A DNA stretch of 64,000 nucleotides from Lepidostoma basale (GCA_022606425.2 JAHDVF020000502.1:248001-312000), one strand, 5' to 3'; shown: positions 51,420 to 63,049, numbered from the stretch's first letter. Program-made: numbers and translations. The notes: a model not told the origin generated them from the sequence alone.

Positions 51420-51975
51420 CTGTAGAGAATCGATTCATAGAATAGGTCAAAACCTTCGGGTATCTAGGCATAGACCTGGTTGGAGGGGCTGATTTGCGGG
51501 AAGTAATTCTAACGCAAGTCAACAAGGCAGCTACAATCTCTGGTGCTGTAAATCTAGAATGTGGAAAAACAATGACATGGCCTTTAAGAGTAAGATTTAT
51601 AAAGCATGCAAAAGACCAAAAATAATATATGGCGTTGAAGCAAGTATAGACAAAGGACCAAAAATGTTTTGAGGACTTTCGAGATGGAGACAATGAGGAT
51701 GATCGCGTGAGGAACACCAGAATAAGAATGATATGTGAGGCTGAGGATATTATAAGATGGAGTACACGGCGAAAAAGGAACTGGTTATGTTATATCCAAA
51801 GAATGGACACCACCAGACTCCTATATATTTCACTAAATAATCGGAATAATGGGACTCCTCCTTTTGGAAGACCTCCAAAAATATAGAAAGACAGCTGTGA
51901 ATCCACCTCACAGCAGGAGCAACCCTCTGGAGAATAGACCACATAAGTTTACAGCATGGAAGAAGAAGAATAAGA
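51420..51975 (+). mobile_element. Family beta retrotransposon C-terminal scrap
   Basis: FRYLGIDLVGGADLREVILT, broken frames through NPMEWRPHKFTAWKKK end. Several stops. Confidence 0.7.
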
Positions 51976-52289
51976 ATTGTCAAGGTGAAGGACGATCGAA
52001 TAAAGTTCATAGACACTTCGACACTTCTTATCAAAATACGTTTATCTTTAATTACAAATGATAGAGGTATATATACGAGTATAATACATTGTTTTGTTGA
52101 AAGTGAAAAATAATCTTAGGAATTTATTGTGACTGAACAAAATCCCCTCTGCATGACAGGTGCTCTAACAAAACAATTTCCCCGGTCTCAGGAGGCCGTG
52201 TTATAATACCTTCCCCTAGTATACGAGTATGTCTAAAGGGTTTATCTAAATCTTATATATTTTTAAGTCTTTTTGTAAAGAAAATATTT

Positions 52290-52845
52290 ATCGTCTTTAT
52301 TTAGACCCATGGTCTGTTTCTGTAGTCAGACTGGCGTCTGAATCTCAAGACGCAAAGAAATCGAGTGAGGAACACCAGAATCTTTTGGGAATGCTTGGGG
52401 TCAACTCTCGACAGCTTCGAAGAGATGGTCATCTCATAACCCATTTATTAAGATTACTCGGGGGATATTTCGAGAACCCGGCCGTGCTGAAGGGTGTTTG
52501 GCTTTTAGTCCCTAATAGATATCTCCGACAGCGACAGAATAGATTGTTTTACTTACCGGCCGCCAGAACATCTGGTGATACTGGTGGAAAGAACAATTAA
52601 TCTGCTGAACGCGGTCTCCTCGGAGATCGACGTCTTTCATATTAGTGAAAGTACGTTCAGAAGGCAAATACTCTTTATTCTGGAGAGTATCCTGTCTTCC
52701 TAATGTTGAACCATCTCTCATGCGTTTCTGGTAGTATACTATACACAATATAACCTGTCCTGTAAAATCTTACATGTTCTCAATTGATGCCTTGAAAATT
52801 AATTTTGTAATGTCTGTTGATGAAATAAACTGATTTGATTTGATT
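52290..52845 (+). mobile_element. Family epsilon retrotransposon 3' fragment
   Basis: LGMLGVNSRQLRRDGHLITH, VPNRYLRQRQNRLFYLPAAR, frame slip, VSSEIDVFHISESTFRRQIL; tail AAATAAACTGATTTGATTTG. Confidence 0.8.
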
Positions 52846-53327
52846 TTAATAATATACTCGTAGATATGCGAGACTGAGAATATAATAAGATAGAGTCATG
52901 TCATCAGGTAGGTCATGTCATGTCCAACGAATGGGCACCACTAGACTTCCAGACACCAGAATATTTATTAATAAAAAAAACAATTAGACTATATTTTCTG
53001 ATATGTTATCTTAACATCTCAGAACAAAAAAATTGAGCGTAGATTAAAAAAAAAATACTACTCTTTCGTGTCAACATCAAGGCGGTATCATTCATCTTTC
53101 TTTTGTCATTGTGGTGGAAGGTTTGACCGACTTTGTGTCATTTCCATGGACTGCGGTTGTTACGTGTTTATTTAAAATACATGTGGCGTAACCTTCCTCT
53201 TTGTCAAATTACATAAAATGACAAAAAATAAACTCACAGTTCAAGTTTAAAATATCATACAATTTTGCATAAATCAAAATATAGTCGTAGATTAAATTTC
53301 CAGTTCATAATTTTTCTTGTTTTATTT

Positions 53328-53657
53328 TTAATAGTTATCCTTAAATATAAATCCGAAAGGCCCTGTAAGGTAGTTGACGCTAGTGGTAATCTTCTTGGGT
53401 GGTGGACCCTCCCAGGACATCTTGAAGTTCCTTATGAAGTTGATGAGAGTCACTTCCATCTCTAGTTCAGCGAAACTCCTACCGATGCAGGGCCGGGGCC
53501 CGAAGCCAAAGTGCATTGTAGAGAAGGGGTGTGCGTTCTTATAGTGAAGCTCAGAATCCACGTTATCTCGAAGCCATCGTTCAGGGATGAATTCATTGGG
53601 ACGTGCGTATTGCTCCTCCATAACTGAGGTTGCCATATGTGCAAATACCACCCTCAT
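53328..53657 (-). pseudogene. P450 copy C exon 9 relic (haem loop)
   Basis: 330 nt, 109 codons plus stop. FIPERW kept; haem loop reads FGFGPRPCIGRSFAELE. Acceptor TTTACAG. Confidence 0.88.
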
Positions 53658-53775
53658 CTGTAAATAAATTTTATTATTAGAAAAAAAATATTTTTATTAA
53701 TGGCTATTAATATTTTTGCTGTTGGACCAAATCAAAGTAAATTTTTAGTAAACATATATTAAAATTATTATATAT

Positions 53776-54890
53776 ACTAACAAACTAATTATTACGCCGT
53801 TTCTCCGCCATGGACCCCCATACTGCGCTATCCAGACATACCTCTCGAGTTCTTCTACAATCACACATCTTAACATCCACGCTTGTCGATTTTTTCCTCT
53901 TGGCCAGAAATTTGAATAATATGGTCATGTCATGCTTTCCTTGCTTGTATACATTTCAACCATTTTTCTCTCGTTCAATCGTTCCATATGTCAAATCAAA
54001 TCAAAATCAAATCAAATCAGTTTATTTTCTCAAAAGATATTACAAACAATTTTTATTGTTAAAGACGTCTATTGAGAACAGGTAAAATATAACAAATATA
54101 TAATACCAGGAACGCATGAGAGATGGTTCGACATTAAGAATACAAGATACTCTCCAAAGTCAAGAGTATTTGTCTTCTGAACGTACTTTCACTAATATGA
54201 AAGACATCGATCTCCGAAGCGATCATGTTCAGCAGTTTGATTGCTCTCCCCACCGGCATCACCAGAGGCAGGTTGGTTCTACATGCTGGGAGATAAAACA
54301 GTCTGTGCTGACGCTGTCGAAGATAACCATCCGGAACATAAAGATGGATAGCCTCCAAGATGACGGAATTCTCAAAGAATCCCCTGATAAGTCTGAAGAA
54401 ATGGGTAAGTGTGCACCCATCCCTTCTTATCTGCAAACTTTTGGTCCCCAGCATGCCCAAGAGGAATGCAGTGGGATAAAGCCACGGATAGCTACCAAAC
54501 TCCCTCAAGTAGAGATATCTCAGAAATCTTTTCTGAACCCTTTCTAACATGAGCGAGTATCTCGTCTCGTGGGGACTCCATATCACCGAGCCACACTCGA
54601 ACCGGCTCCGGACCAATGAGTTATACAAAATTCGCAAAACACAGGGATTCTTGAAAACTGTATCAGTTCTGAGAATAAATCCTAACATTTTCAGTGCATA
54701 TTCTCATATCTACATATTCTCCCAATGTGAGTATGTCCAAACCAACTCAGGGATCATTTTTTTAATTTTACTTGTGAAACAATCATCTGCCTTACATTTG
54801 TTCCTTATTTCGTCTTTCGATAATCTATCATACTACTCTATAAACGAGATTGTTAACTTTTTGAATAATTTATATTTGTAATGGCATGTT
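53776..54890 (-). mobile_element. Family alpha scrap interrupted by family epsilon
   Basis: 53776-53992 (TTACGCCGTTTCTCCGCCAT...) and 54732-54890 (TATGTCCAAACCAACTCAGG) form one minus-strand family alpha remnant. Confidence 0.7.
53993..54731 (-). mobile_element. Family epsilon non-LTR retrotransposon insertion with TSD
   Basis: 739 bp with (TTTGA)n tail (AAATCAAATCAAATCAG at the left), minus frame of 184 codons (LVRSRFECGSVIWSPHETRY, LERVQKRFLRYLYLREFGSY, GYLRQRQHRLFYLPACRTNL). Flanked by TATGTC at 53987-53992 and 54732-54737. Confidence 0.85.
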
Positions 54891-55001
54891 ATGTTTTTTT
54901 TTGTTACTGTGCTTTCTTATATGCATTGCTATCGCTGATCAGAAGCCCCAACAGAATGCTATCATAACAAAACTGATAAAATAAAATAACTTATTTATTA
55001 C

Positions 55002-55173
55002 CGTATCGATTCCGGCAAGCAACATGTCAGATACTATCACAATCGCCACCTTAGGATCAATGTCTAGAAGTTTCTCCAAAACACTTGATTCTTTGTCGCT
55101 TCTTTCTACATTTCCCGATGCTCTTTTTTCTGTAATTTTTTCCATAGCAATTTTAATGTGGGCTTCTGCCAGT
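55002..55173 (-). pseudogene. P450 copy C exon 7 relic (I-helix)
   Basis: 172 nt, open, ends MLLAGIDT. Six or so residues differ from A and B, so it did not share their near-identity. Acceptor TTGCAG. Confidence 0.88.
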
Positions 55174-55267
55174 CTGCAATTAAAAATGTTCTTCGTGTTA
55201 AAATGAATTGATTATTTTGACGAGATTAATACTCATAAATAATCATAATGTCATTACGAAAATCTTG

Positions 55268-55358
55268 GTGTTTTTTTCCACTTTTCAGATTATTTTTGTT
55301 GACATGCTTCGAATATTTTACACATGTTGTAAAAATAATCTCAAAAGTGGAAAAAAAA
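55268..55358. repeat. Imperfect inverted repeat around a decayed Penelope-terminus motif
   Basis: TTTTTTTCCACTTTTCAGAT at the left and ATCTCAAAAGTGGAAAAAAA at the right. Confidence 0.6.
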
Positions 55359-55479
55359 CAGTGGGTAATAATATTTTTATTTGAATAAAAAAATGTCATG
55401 ATGAAAATCTACGGTGTTAACGGATTTTCTCAAAAATGTATTATTTGTTTGAAAATATATAATTTTTTTATTATATTTG

Positions 55480-56317
55480 ATGTTTCGGAAAGTTCGGTCG
55501 GTTTTTTGGATGAAAATCGCATTTATTTGAAAGATAAAAAAAACACATCAATCAAAATATTGTCTTTTAGTAGCAAATATTTTTCTCATCTTTCTGGCAA
55601 TAGATGATTCCATCATTTAAAAAATCCCTCTTTTTTAGGTAATCCAAGCATCAACCCAATTCTTGACATCTGCATATGAATGAAAGTACTGCTCTTCTAA
55701 GGCAGGCGTCATGGATCCCAACAAGTGGTAGTACGATGGTGCCATGTCTGGTGAATAAGGCGGGTGCGGTATAAACTCTCATTCTGAATGTAGTTTTTGA
55801 TCGCAATTACGATTTGAGGACGAGCGTTGTCGTGTTGAAGAATCAGCTTGCTGTGCCTGTTGCCCCATTCCGTTCGTTTTTCAGCTAATGCCTGCTATAA
55901 ACGCATTAGCTGTTGTCGGTAGACTTCCCCCGAGACCGTTTTACCCGGTTTGAGGAATTTATTTTTCGGTTAAACTTTTCCAGGGTGATCTTTGCCGTCA
56001 ACGCTAAATTCACCAGCTTTGAAGCGTCTATACCATTCTCTGTATGATTTGTCACAAGCATTTTATGTACCTCAGCAGCACTCTTCTTCCAATTAAAACA
56101 GAACAGCAGAACTTCCCGCAAATGCTTTTTATTTACCACAAAAGTCGACATTTAAGGAGCGATAAACCAAATGTTGTTGTGAGAATGACACACATTTGCG
56201 AACTGAGCTTAATTGACAGGTGCTCAGGCTTACTGAAAAAAATAGGCGCCAGATTTGAAAACTCAAAGCAGCCAGAACCCTCTATAGTAAAACCGATCGA
56301 ACTTTCCGAAACACCTA
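55480..56317 (-). mobile_element. Second mariner-like transposon, degenerate
   Basis: Inverted ends TGTTTCGGAAAGTTCG at 55481 and near 56315. Minus-strand N-terminus MSTFVVNKKHLREVLLFCFN near 56151; PYSPDMAPS region near 55740; interior deleted. Different from the 22398 element. Confidence 0.8.
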
Positions 56318-56329
56318 GTATTTATTATT

Positions 56330-56935
56330 AATCATTTTTCATCCAGCCTTCATATCCTCTTTTGTTCAAAAGTTATAAATAAATATATAATAAAACATCA
56401 AGACAGATGGATAGTTGCAAAAGCGAATAAAATATTAATTATTGTAGAAGGACACACGATTCCTGGAAGATTTAATAATATTCATCTAAATCCATCTTTG
56501 ATGTTTTTTTGACATTTGATTCTGTTCTTGTAAGGCGAGATGTTTCACGGCAAAATTTCGAGAATACGTAATGTAAATAAAGATATGACGCAAACAAGAT
56601 TTAAGAAACGTTTAATGTAAGATTTTATAAGGGAAAACACTTTGTTTTTCCGCATAAAACAGTAATTTTTTCCTGCTATATTTTTATGAATAAAGTGAAA
56701 TTCTTATATATTTTGTTTGAACACTACTTAATATTTTTTAACACTACCAATCGGTTTCCCTTCATGCGGAGCTTCTTAAGGGGAAAAAAAATTCCATTAA
56801 TTGTTTACACAGTTCTAAAAAAAAACACAGTTTTAAATAAAAAATTCAAGTCGCTCTGAAGTTATGAGCGGTTAATGAGCGTCTCTCGTTAAGGGGTTAC
56901 ACCACCTTGGCGCTCGGAAAAATAACTAACTAACT
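56330..56935. other. No gene recognised; hammerhead-class scrap near 56740
   Basis: ACACTACCAATCGGTTTCCC...GGAGCTTC resembles the 34365 motif on the minus strand but is decayed. Confidence 0.4.
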
Positions 56936-56936
56936 A

Positions 56937-57140
56937 TAATAACTTACCATCACGCCGTCTCCCCGAAAGGGTAGGCAGAAAGTATGGACTGTCACACTTT
57001 AACCGATGCGGTATTCCATCCTTCTCTTTTCGCCCGGCGGGAGACGCGGTGTGATGGGTTGCGAACCTGATCGCCACCAATAGGCATCTCCTGCGCACAC
57101 TTCGATCGTCCAACATCCACAAAATAAATCTAAAAAAAAT
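56937..57140 (-). repeat. SINE-like element sharing the family alpha 3' tail, copy 1
   Basis: Minus strand: GAAGTGTGCGCAGGAGATGC, GGTTCGCAACCC (B-box-like), then the family alpha end (TTCGGGGAGACGGCGTGATGG). Second copy at 58945-59157. Confidence 0.65.
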
Positions 57141-57784
57141 AATATAAAATACAATGATATAAAATAAAATAACAAAATAAAAATAAATTAACACAAAATG
57201 TTATTTTTAGATGATGCACTAAAACGGTGGATACGTGGAACATAAATTAAATAGACAATATGTGCACCATCTTGGAAAAATAGGTATGAAAATAAACTTT
57301 TATTTAACACAGCCATTATTTATAATAAAATAATCTTTATTTTGTACATGTACATTGTATATAGTATTTTTATAAACAATTAACAATACTAAATATTGCG
57401 AAAAAAAATGGCGGAGATACAAGCCGATATGTAGGGCCCTGTTTTGAAAATCTTTGCTGTTGGTGTACATAATTTCTTTATAATGCATTATCCGAAATAA
57501 AAAAAACAAAATGTTTATTATTAAGAATTGTGATAGCTATCGAGTGATGTAGGGATATGGATTCAATCTTTTATTTTGTAGAAATGGCAGCTGTTTGAAA
57601 AAAAAAATCTCAAATTTTCAATCATAATCAAAAAAATTATAACTATTGAACATGACACTAAAAAAAACCTAGGTCACATTGTGGATAATATTATGGAAAA
57701 TTACTATTGTAAATTTCAACCAAATCGGGTGAGTAGGTCGGGAGATATCGTGTACACCGTTTTGAAAAAAGTAGTAATACTAAC
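57141..57784. other. No feature recognised
   Basis: AT-rich, downstream of pseudogene C exon 3. Confidence 0.35.
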
Positions 57785-57905
57785 TGTTTCAATGTGCTCA
57801 GGAGACAACAGAAATACTGTAGCCTGAATTCCTGCAATTTTATCCAACCGCACAATATCGCCGTACCGTTTTCTGAAAAATATACATCCGTTTTGCCGAA
57901 TTCAC
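57785..57905 (-). pseudogene. P450 copy C exon 3 relic, 13-bp deletion
   Basis: Starts GT GAA TTC GGC as in A and ends SPEHIET in another frame. Compared with A, 13 bases are missing between the codons for Tyr115 and the AAACGGTACGG stretch. Confidence 0.88.
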
Positions 57906-58944
57906 CTGTAAAACAATGCAAAACACACCAATTATTAATAACGAGTTGCAACCCGTGAAATATTCACGGAACTAAAGATGTTGTACCCTTTAATAATTCG
58001 GTTCATTGTACAATCGTAATCAGTAGTGAAAAAAAAATTTTTTTCACCCTCGTTAAAAAATTCGCCAACAACAACACACAATTGTTCCCCTTTTATTTTC
58101 TACACTACTGTAATACAACAACATTCAAAATAATCTAGAAAATTTCTCGGGCATGGGCATCGTGTGCATTTCGAATTACTTCCGCAGAGTAATTCAAAGT
58201 ATTCCTCTCTCGCTCTCTTGTATTCAAAATATTCTCGTACTCTTTCTTGACTACATTCGAGTTTTAATGATTTATATTATGATTAATGATTCGTGTATTA
58301 AAATATTATATGAATTTACATATTGTAGATTAGAATTAAGATAATCAATTTTATAGAATACACACTGAATAAAAAAGGTCTAGCAGGTTAGAGCGCTACC
58401 TCATTTTCGTTATTCCTAAGAAAGGTGAAACATGTCATTCCTATAAACAATTATAAAATTTAAAAAAAAACAGATACTTTCATTCTTATTAATTATTTTA
58501 GTATCTGGTTCTGATTTTTAAAAAATGGTTTGATTCATGTGGTGCTCCTGTCAATTTGGATATATTTCTTGTATAAGTGAATTGTTTTGGTCAATTTGAT
58601 TGTTGCCGCACTTTGTGATAGTTATTTGTGACACGAAATACGTTTTCACTCTTCTGATGTTAAAATAATACAAGTTTTTTCGTTTATAAAAATAATTTTG
58701 ACAGGTGTAAAAATAAATTTTTCATTTGTTCCAAAGACAATTTGAATAAATTCTTCAATCAAATTTTCAAGTTTTTGCTGGTGTTGGATTGTTTTAAGTG
58801 CCTAATTAAAATGAAAACAGTGGAATAAAAAATTAAATAAACACAAATATCCGGATCGTTCAGCTGACGACAAGTGTACCATCTAAAAGAACGTTATGTG
58901 TTAAATTATTTTTATGTGTTATTTTATATTATATCATTGTATTT
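57906..58944. other. AT-rich; Penelope-terminus scrap at 58395-58500
   Basis: 58425-58500 has CCTAAGAAAGGTGAAACATG, as in the 60713 palindrome. 58020-58270 recalls 27940-28030 (AAATATTTTCGTA, GAGCGAGAGAG inverted). No gene. Confidence 0.4.
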
Positions 58945-59157
58945 TGTATAATTTGTTTTAGATTTATTATGTAGACGTTGAATGATTGAAGTGTGCGCGA
59001 GAGATGCCTATTGGTGGCAATGAGGTTCGCAACCCATCACACCGCGTCTATCGCGTTGGCGAAAAGAGAATAATGGAGTGCAGCATCGATTAAAGTGTTG
59101 CAGTCCATTCTTTCTGTCTACCCTTTCGGGGAAACGGCGTGATGGTTAGTTAGTTTA
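58945..59157 (+). repeat. SINE-like element sharing the family alpha 3' tail, copy 2
   Basis: GAAGTGTGCGCGAGAGATGC, GTTCGCAACCCATC, then TTTCGGGGAAACGGCGTGAT with a TTAGTTAGTTTAG tail. Confidence 0.65.
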
Positions 59158-59479
59158 GTATCTTGCTTTTTACCACTATTTATTTTACATTTTCAATATA
59201 ATATAATATAAATAAATCACTAAAAAGTTGAATGTTTATAATATAAAGTTTCAAAAATATAAACAAGGATATTATAAACATGTTCACATCCAACCGGCTT
59301 CGAAACTGTACAACTCACTATAATTTGATCTTACAAGGCACGAAAAAAATAAAACGCATTAGCCAGCCAATTTCTAGAAAAAAGCCTTTTAATATTTTAC
59401 CTTTGTTTATATATTAGAAATTTCGCCACAAAAGCCTTTAAAGTTTTATAGTTGTTTATACATAATTCTTCTTATTTCC

Positions 59480-59968
59480 TGTCAGGTCTCCCCAACGTTG
59501 ACTATCACCCTTAGTGATGACCTGGGGAAAAATATCCAGAGTGGTATCCCCTTGCCTTCTCTGGAGGATTTTCTGTCGGGGTTACCTTTCCTTAGCTGGG
59601 TTTATTCAGTTTAATGGCGCTGGAAGCTTGCCATTCGTCCTCTCTCTATCTGCTATGGCACTAAGTAATTTGTGCCACATTGGCCGGGGTTCGCGGGGTC
59701 TTTAAAAATACCTCTCATGGACGCTAGAGAGTTGGGCTTGATAGTAGTGTTGCTGTTGTAAATGCAACATGGCTCCTTACGACATTTTGTAGAGGCACAC
59801 TTTCCAGCAAAACATACCCCATCGTAGCCCTACTACCCTTTTGAACCCCTTACATAATTAGTAGTTAAAAAAAAAACCGAGCAAGACGATGGATTTGAAC
59901 CGGAAACGCGGCCGGCCAACGGAATAAAGAAGGAAGATACATAACCTATCCGCTCGGCCACTTACGTG
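59480..59968 (-). repeat. tRNA-headed SINE-like element (family 2)
   Basis: Minus strand: A box TGGCCGAGCGG (59950-59960), B box GGTTCAAATCC (59891-59901), then about 400 bp of body ending next to a family gamma scrap at 59480-59515. The head lacks a clean cloverleaf, so it is not called a tRNA gene. Confidence 0.55.
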
Positions 59969-59999
59969 TTAGAACCAGCGACAAAATTTCTGATATATA

Positions 60000-60712
60000 C
60001 CATATAAGTGAAAACTACAAAGGCTTTTTTACAGAAATTGCCTGAAAATTGCGCTTTCTTACTTTGACTAAAGACGTCTCTTAGGGGGTACTATAATCCT
60101 GCAAAATCCTATCCCGAAGTCAATTTCCTATGTCGTGCCTTCCCTTTGTTTGCTAGAATGCAGAGAACCTCTTCTCGGCATGTTAGGATCAAAGGGTTAT
60201 ATGAAATTCACAGTTTCACATCGAGTTTTTAGCTCCAGTCTTAATTCCTTTCAGCCATCATTTTGAATACGTAACATCAATACGTTGCAATAAAAATGAT
60301 ACCAAGTATTTTAAAATGTCTTCATAATATTATATTTGAGCGCTGGACAGTAGAAAGGTGCTAAGTATTAAAAAAGTATCAAAATAGTTTTAAATCCCAA
60401 TTGGTGTTAAACATAAGGGCCAATAAATTTGCAAATGTGCAAAGTTTGAGAGTGAATAATATAATGTAGTTCAAACATCACCCTAAAGAAGGAAAGAAAC
60501 GTTTTTTTAACTTGTTTTTTGTTTAATGTTAAAACCTTTGTAATAGCCAGCCGTAAAAAATTTTTGGTTTTATTTCACCTATTTTGTCGAAATCGGTCAA
60601 AACTAGAAGCACAGGTGAAATTATACTAAATATATGAATTTTTATATTACTCGTATATAATTTTTAGTTTCAATAATCATAATAAATGTCCATTAACAAT
60701 ATTAATATGATT
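60000..60712. other. No gene; old repeat scraps
   Basis: 60380-60500 matches the 14160-14300 repeat (AATGTAGTTCAAACATCACC). Otherwise unrecognised. Confidence 0.4.
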
Positions 60713-60887
60713 AATACGCATGAAAACGTCAGTTTTGTAGACGTTTTATTATATTTTATAGGAATGACATGTTTCGACGTTCTAAGGCATTATCAAATGA
60801 CATTTGATAATGACTTAGAAGGGCAAAACATGTCTTTTCCATTATAAATAGTAAAACTTCTAGAAAACTGACGTTTACATTCGTATT
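60713..60887. repeat. Head-to-head Penelope-terminus-like palindrome
   Basis: Arms 60713-60799 and 60801-60887 mirror each other about 60800 (ATTATCAAATGACATTTGAT). Each arm has an AAACATGTC-type motif but no stem II. Confidence 0.7.
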
Positions 60888-60974
60888 TATAATTTAATAT
60901 AGAGTTATACACCATTGTTCAAGAAACAATAAATAATATCAACATGATTTATTGTCATATTGACGTCATCTCAC

Positions 60975-61183
60975 CGATTTTAGGTATAAATCTCCAAGTG
61001 TTACCGATGATCGGTAGCGCTTTGGGCCCCGGAAGGTCTTTGAAAGGGCGAGCTTTCTCCCACGTGACCTTGTCTACGTGACAGTCGGGATCTACGTCCT
61101 GTGCTTTAGACGCAGGGGCGGCGTGGGCAGGGCATACGCCCACCTCGGATAGCTGCCCTTCTGTACATGACTTAGACACGAAC
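60975..61183 (-). pseudogene. P450 copy C exon 2 relic
   Basis: 209 nt, open, with DLPGPKALPIIGNTWRFIPK. Splice sites CTTTCAG and GTGAGA intact. Confidence 0.88.
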
Positions 61184-61199
61184 CTGAAAGATTTATAAA

Positions 61200-61608
61200 A
61201 CTGAGTTTAACTACTTCGATTCCCGACGATGGCATTTTGATGATCTTTAATTTGTTGGATTTTTCTCCGTCCCGAATACCAGAATAACTATTGAAACATC
61301 GGAAAAAATCAACCTGAGTGCATCCCATCCAGCAAATATAATAGTTGAACAGAAAGTAGTGCAACAATGCTATCCGAATCATTTCGATTCGCTTCAATAC
61401 AGCAAATCTCTTGATGTTATGTGAATTGCATTCATATCAATGTAATTCAAATACCTTTCATTTCGATTTTCGTACATTAATTGAACTGCATTAATTTTGA
61501 GTATTCATTTTAACTTAATAAATAACTGAATTTAATTCAACTAATAAGTTAACACAACATATATTGATTCTGAGGCGGAACGAAGTTCGCCGGGTAAGCT
61601 AGTTTAAT
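61200..61608 (-). repeat. AGCTGACCC-type repeat, inverted copy
   Basis: Mirror of 36733-37169, ending at GCCGGGTAAGCTAGTT. Confidence 0.7.
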
Positions 61609-61638
61609 AATATATGTACATATATTATTAAACTAGCT
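61597..61638. repeat. 42-bp perfect palindrome
   Basis: Centre ATATATGTACATATAT; outer ends AGCTAG...CTAGCT. It joins the end of the 61200 repeat to the start of another (CTAGCTGAC). Confidence 0.9.
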
Positions 61639-61644
61639 GACAAA

Positions 61645-61930
61645 ATAATGAAAGGAACGTTATGTTGATTTGGAGACATGGAAAGAAAGAAGAGTAAAAA
61701 AGTATATGTTAACGATATAAATGGAACTAGATATAGAGAAACTCCAAGGAAAACGTGGCATGATCAAATAAATCGAATATTGAATAACGGCCGAGAAATT
61801 GACGCGCGTGCATGACACGATGTATGAATGTTAATGAAGCGAGAGAAGAATGCCAGGAAAGAAAAGTGTGGCAGTCCATTATTTTTGTCTATCTCTTCTG
61901 GGATACGGCGTGATTAGTTACTTAGTTAGT
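61645..61930 (+). mobile_element. Family alpha retrotransposon 3' scrap
   Basis: GTRYRETPRKTWHDQINRI frame, stops, and a GATACGGCGTGATTAGTTAC tail. Confidence 0.7.
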
Positions 61931-62049
61931 AAACTGCTTTTCTCAAACACATATACAGTTTTTTTTAGAGGTTTGGTTTTTAAACTGTCAAAATTGTTTC
62001 CACAGACTGTCAATTTGACTGTTGACAGTTGATTTCTAATCAGTACGTT

Positions 62050-62435
62050 TTGCCATTTTACCGTGAATAGATTGACATCAGAACAGTCTATTCATGGTAA
62101 AATGATTCGGTAAATCATGATTCGGTTCGCCAAACTTATCGTGCACTGCGTCCCTTTTACGGTCGACATAATCGTCCATCCGAGCAAGTTATTCGGAAGA
62201 CCATGGATCGTTTCCGCACTACGTACACTCTAGTGGATAATACGCATCCGCAAAGACGACAATTGTCGAAAATTGGATTTCACGATTGCGCTTCATTCGA
62301 GCTAGCCGGCCCGAAATCATATTTAAACAATACTGGCATAAAATTATCTATTAAATAAAGCCAATAGCATAGAAATTGACATTATTTTTCATTTTGAATA
62401 TGTATTGTGTACCACTAAAAAAACACCCTATACTA
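62050..62435 (+). mobile_element. Tc1/mariner-type remnant, transposase N-terminus
   Basis: SVRQTYRALRPFYGRHNRPS and IRKTMDRFRTTYTLVDN helix-turn-helix segment near 62120-62240, then an internal deletion and a CACCCTATAC end. Confidence 0.65.
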
Positions 62436-63045
62436 GTGCAAGAAGTGGATCGTGATGATTATTAAAAAATACGACTTAAAACATGAGCTAGATGGACTGA
62501 TTCTACTTTATGGTAATAAGGGATCCTGAAACAGATTTACATGTCTATTACATTTTTATGTCCCTTTTAAAGCCATCTTACATTTAATTTTATAGCCCTT
62601 GGCAAGTAGAAAATCTGAATCATAATTTGAGAAATATTAGAAATAATATTATCCATTTGCCGTTCGCTGTTATATATTGACGGGATAAATAAAAAATAGA
62701 GGACTACACTTTAATAATTCATAAGTTCAAAACATGGATATACTTTTTTTACGGTGTTTTCTGAATAGCTATTATTTCTGTTCACATTAGAGATTCTATA
62801 ATATAATAAATCTGAATTATCTTGCCTTGCTAAGCGTACATTTTATAATTCCTTAGCTATTAAACTTGTATTATACAGACATTCGTATTAAATAAAGCAT
62901 GTTTCTGGGAACAAGCATGAATTAAATGTTAGCTATGAAAATATTTGTTTATTTTATTAAAATTCCTTTAATTGACTGAACAAGATTTTCAAATACTCGT
63001 AAACATTTATTTAAAAAATGTTTCAATTACAACAACAACAACAAA
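62436..63045. other. No feature recognised
   Basis: AT-rich. I searched here for exon 1 of P450 copy C without success. Confidence 0.4.
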
Positions 63046-63049
63046 CAAT

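Larger units (their letters stand above)
53328..61183 (-). pseudogene. P450 copy C, exon-deleted pseudogene
   Basis: Third tandem paralogue. Recognisable exons in coding order: exon 2 at 61183-60975, exon 3 at 57905-57785, exon 7 at 55173-55002 and exon 9 at 53657-53328. Exon 3 is 121 nt against 134 in A and B; a 13-base deletion after GATGTATAT breaks the frame. Exons 4, 5 and 6 are absent from 55174-57784 and exon 8 is absent from 53658-55001, so the C-helix and ExxR segments are missing. Exon 9 keeps PERW and a haem loop with S to P (FGFGPRPCIG). Exon 1 was not found up to 64000. The surviving exons keep open frames and splice sites, suggesting recent loss. A spliced functional product is very unlikely. 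Confidence 0.85.

Noticed and set aside
53658..55001. Exon 8 of P450 copy C
   Set aside because: The interval was read for the ESARLYP-encoding segment and holds only two nested retrotransposons.
59876..59968. tRNA gene on the minus strand
   Set aside because: A and B boxes are good but no clean acceptor or anticodon stem could be drawn, and it is joined to a repeat-like body; kept as a SINE-like element.
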